This document shows positions 62,062 to 64,000 of a stretch of DNA of 64,000 nt, piece after piece (positions within the stretch are counted from its first letter, which is position 1; every line of letters starts with the position of its first letter). Under the pieces are notes generated by a model. That model did not search any database. It was not told the origin of the DNA and saw only the letters and a list, made by a program, of their open reading frames with translations. The stretch spans positions 62,001 through 126,000 of the forward strand of contig CANQDZ010000001.1 in the NCBI GenBank assembly GCA_947594025.1, written 5' to 3'. Source of the stretch: Candidatus Gastranaerophilales bacterium. GTDB taxonomy: Bacteria > Cyanobacteriota > Vampirovibrionia > Gastranaerophilales > Gastranaerophilaceae. A program made the translations under genes and the position numbers.

Positions 62062-63175
62062 TATTTAACTCCTTGTCTATGATTTTTGCCACTTCCTCTA
62101 CACAGTGCTTATCCGTGAGCATTTCCTGAACTTCATTAAGTCCTTTAAGCTGTGCGTTTCTTTCGTCTTCATTATTTAAAAGTTTTAAAATTTTATCTGC
62201 AATCTTATCTGATTTTGCCTTATACATTAAAAATTCTTCCACGTATTCTTTACCCGTGATTATATTCACAAGACAAGCTTTATTTATTGAGCGAACAAGC
62301 AAATAAATCAAATAAAAGAAAAACGGCCCTTTGTATGCAATAATCATGGGCGTTTTATAAAATGCAGCCTCAAGTGCCACGGTGCCGGACGCTAAAATAA
62401 GGGCATCCGATACGCTCAATAAGGCTCTATTTTCTCCTTTAATAACTTTATAATTTTTAAGCTTATCCCCAAATACCTTTTCCGATAAATTTGGTGCATT
62501 TGAAAATACTATTTGTATATTCTCATCTTTTTGAGTCAAAATTTCCGCCGCCTTTATAAAAATATCGAGCAAAAATTTAATTTCAAAAACTCTTGACCCC
62601 GGAAAAATTGAAACAAGCTTTTTATTTGTATCAAGCCCGTGTCTGTTAAAAAAATCTTCTCTGTCGGCTTGCGGAGGAAGTTCTTTTACGAGAGGATGAC
62701 CCACAAATTCTGCACTAATTCCTTCTTTATCGTACATTTCTTTTTCAAACGGAAAAATGGTTAAAACCTTATCAATATGCTTCTTAATTGTTTTTAGGCG
62801 CCATTTTCTCGAAGCCCAAACTTGAGGAGGAATAAAGTAAAAGGTTTTAATTCCTGCCTTTTTGAGATATTTTGATATTGCAAGATTGAATGCGCCGTAA
62901 TCGATAAGCAGAACCAAATCAGGCTTGTATTCGTTTTTTAAATAATCAACAATTCTTTTCCCTAAGGAGAGGTGGTCTTTTATTATTTGAAAATTAATTC
63001 CTGCTTTTTCCATTTTGTCATGGTTTGCAAAAATCTTGACTCCCGCTTCTTCAAGAGATTTACCCCCGACTCCTTCAATTTGAATGTCGGGACGTATTTT
63101 TAAAAGTTCACGTACGACATTTGCTGCGTGTGATTCGCCCGAGTATTCACCTGTTATAATAAAAAGTTTTTTCAT
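62054..63175 (-). CDS. lpxB: lipid-A-disaccharide synthase LpxB
   Basis: GT19 enzyme joining UDP-diacylglucosamine and lipid X. 373 aa. FIITGEYSGESHAANVVREL (usually GExSGD), GVGGKSLEEAG, YFIPPQVWASRKWR, EFVGHPLV, IFPGSR and ASGTVALEAAF are diagnostic. The usual IDAPDFN is IDYGAFN here, a small divergence outside the main catalytic loop. Overlaps lpxI by 4 bp, so the two successive lipid A enzymes are coupled. Confidence 0.94.
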   Translation of the reverse strand: MKKLFIITGEYSGESHAANVVRELLKIRPDIQIEGVGGKSLEEAGVKIFANHDKMEKAGINFQIIKDHLSLGKRIVDYLKNEYKPDLVLLIDYGAFNLAISKYLKKAGIKTFYFIPPQVWASRKWRLKTIKKHIDKVLTIFPFEKEMYDKEGISAEFVGHPLVKELPPQADREDFFNRHGLDTNKKLVSIFPGSRVFEIKFLLDIFIKAAEILTQKDENIQIVFSNAPNLSEKVFGDKLKNYKVIKGENRALLSVSDALILASGTVALEAAFYKTPMIIAYKGPFFFYLIYLLVRSINKACLVNIITGKEYVEEFLMYKAKSDKIADKILKLLNNEDERNAQLKGLNEVQEMLTDKHCVEEVAKIIDKELNNG

Positions 63176-63990
63176 ACTGCAATAATTACCATATTATGTT
63201 TATTTGCATATTCAATCATTTTAGCCTGATCTACCATAATGGTTTCCCCTGTTTGCAAAGCAAGAACATTTGCGCCGTATCTTCTCATTGTTTTTAATGT
63301 TTTAAGCCCGACGGCGGGAATATCAAACCTTTTATCCTGCTGAGGTTTTGCAACTTTTACAACAACCGCGTTTTTTCTCCTTGCAAGTTTACCTCCTCTT
63401 TTAATGCATTGATCGGTACCTTCAATTGCTTCAATTGCCATAATCATCTTTTCTTTCATAACAACCGATTGTCCGATGTCGAGTTTTCCCATTTCACGAG
63501 CAATTTTGTATCCGTATTCAATATCCGCCATTTGTTCCGGAGTCGGCTTTCTTTTTGTTAAAACCCCTTCTTTTACCATTGAATCTTTTATAAATATGGT
63601 TTGGTCAAGAATGGTTATGCCGATTTTATTAAGTTCTTCAATAATTATAAGCATAACCATATCGTCATTTAACCTTGTTGCCTTTTTAATAAGTTCGAGC
63701 GCTGTGGGTTCAAATTTCGGACGTTTGAGTATCATGGTTTTTGATACTTTTCCGATAAAGGTTAATTGCTTAATACCTTCATCTATAAGAACTTTTTTAA
63801 TGCTGTCCAATTGTCCGCACCCAAAACTGTATACTTTTGAGCAGTATTTTTTAAGCTCTCTGCAATTATCGTTTGAAAGTGAAATTGCAACAACTTCGAG
63901 TCCGTTATTTTTTGCATTTTGCGCCATTTTGATTGGCAGAATTCCGTTTCCGGCTATAAGGCATTGTTTATGTTCAAGTGTAATTGTCAT
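63172..63990 (-). CDS. lpxI: UDP-2,3-diacylglucosamine pyrophosphatase LpxI
   Basis: 272 aa. The LpxI (DUF1009) type replaces LpxH in many alphaproteobacteria and cyanobacteria-related groups. Visible: LIAGNGILPIKMA at the N-terminus, FIGKVSKTMI, RLNDDMVM, and the C-terminal catalytic region EAIEGTDQCIKRGGKLARR, KVAKPQQDKRFDIPAVGLKTL and GETIMVDQAKMIEYA. Cleaves UDP-2,3-diacylglucosamine to lipid X for LpxB. Its ATG forms TAATG with bases upstream, suggesting overlap with a preceding gene beyond the window. Confidence 0.94.
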   Translation of the reverse strand: MTITLEHKQCLIAGNGILPIKMAQNAKNNGLEVVAISLSNDNCRELKKYCSKVYSFGCGQLDSIKKVLIDEGIKQLTFIGKVSKTMILKRPKFEPTALELIKKATRLNDDMVMLIIIEELNKIGITILDQTIFIKDSMVKEGVLTKRKPTPEQMADIEYGYKIAREMGKLDIGQSVVMKEKMIMAIEAIEGTDQCIKRGGKLARRKNAVVVKVAKPQQDKRFDIPAVGLKTLKTMRRYGANVLALQTGETIMVDQAKMIEYANKHNMVIIAV

Positions 63991-64000
63991 TATGGCATCA

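Noticed and set aside
1-64000. tRNA, rRNA, CRISPR arrays, insertion sequences, prophage or replication origin
   Set aside because: I scanned the intergenic regions and found no tRNA cloverleaf, repeat-spacer array, transposase, integrase or DnaA-box cluster.

Overview
The window is AT-rich, gene-dense bacterial chromosome from a diderm (LPS-bearing) organism. Lipid A genes (lpxD at the left edge, lpxI and lpxB at the right), an ADP-heptose synthase domain, a GT9 heptosyltransferase-like gene and an RND/TolC efflux operon show an outer membrane. Several families are ones I associate with Cyanobacteria and their non-photosynthetic relatives: GH57/DUF3536, a HisC-linked HAD phosphatase, lysA next to cdaA, SpoIID beside MurJ, and a radical SAM protein with a B12-binding-like half. 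There are no photosynthesis genes. My best guess is a gut Vampirovibrionia/Melainabacteria (Gastranaerophilales-like) genome. That is inference from gene content, not from a marker phylogeny. There are no rRNA or tRNA genes, CRISPR arrays, insertion sequences or prophage genes. No gene-free stretch exceeds 300 bp; the longest are 31835-32077, 51021-51257 and 8074-8285.

Layout. 1-8073: lpxD (partial), rfaE2-like gene, a helical-repeat protein, then a minus-strand wall cluster GT2-murC-murB-ddl-ftsQ. 8286-11264: a short lipoamide dehydrogenase-like enzyme, a MerR/HspR-like regulator and rimO. 11331-15884: small lineage-specific secreted or membrane proteins, a secreted HExxH protein, a histidine kinase-like protein that has lost its phospho-acceptor His, and an orphan MalK/UgpC-type ATPase. 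16018-21954: adaptor, RND pump and TolC operon. 22222-28118: GH57, BrkB-like, NrnA-like and CaCA genes. 28110-30792: MetE-like, CooC-like and FolD operon (one-carbon theme). 30839-32375: GT9, then a ribbon-helix-helix regulator with a perfect palindrome at its promoter. 32368-38190: comM, proS, rpsR, ssb, rpsF and a zinc-ribbon/tandem-repeat protein. 38316-45534: GH57, GH77-like and M16 peptidase. 45535-51020: uvrC-spoIID-murJ-tsaC. 51258-53857: hisB and a hisC-HAD fusion. 53888-58760: radical SAM, AI-2E family, lysA and cdaA. 58757-63990: GH38, trmL, pgsA, lpxB and lpxI.

Two genome-wide habits stand out. First, many transcription-unit heads have a -10-like hexamer exactly 6 nt before the ATG and no Shine-Dalgarno sequence, which predicts leaderless mRNAs. 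Genes inside operons and some other heads do carry an SD. Second, 10 of 11 convergent gene pairs end within -9 to +4 bp of each other, often sharing a YTAR stop tetranucleotide, so they leave no room for a terminator. The single exception has a clear bidirectional terminator.

Functionally the window combines envelope building (LPS, peptidoglycan, lipid II flipping, septation), alpha-glucan and mannoside breakdown, histidine and lysine/mDAP synthesis, translation (S6, S18, SSB, ProS, RimO, TrmL, TsaC) and c-di-AMP signalling. The least explained parts are the pseudo-histidine kinase, the MetE/CooC/FolD operon, the zinc-ribbon repeat protein, and several lineage-specific proteins with an N-terminal F-x-G or F-G motif.
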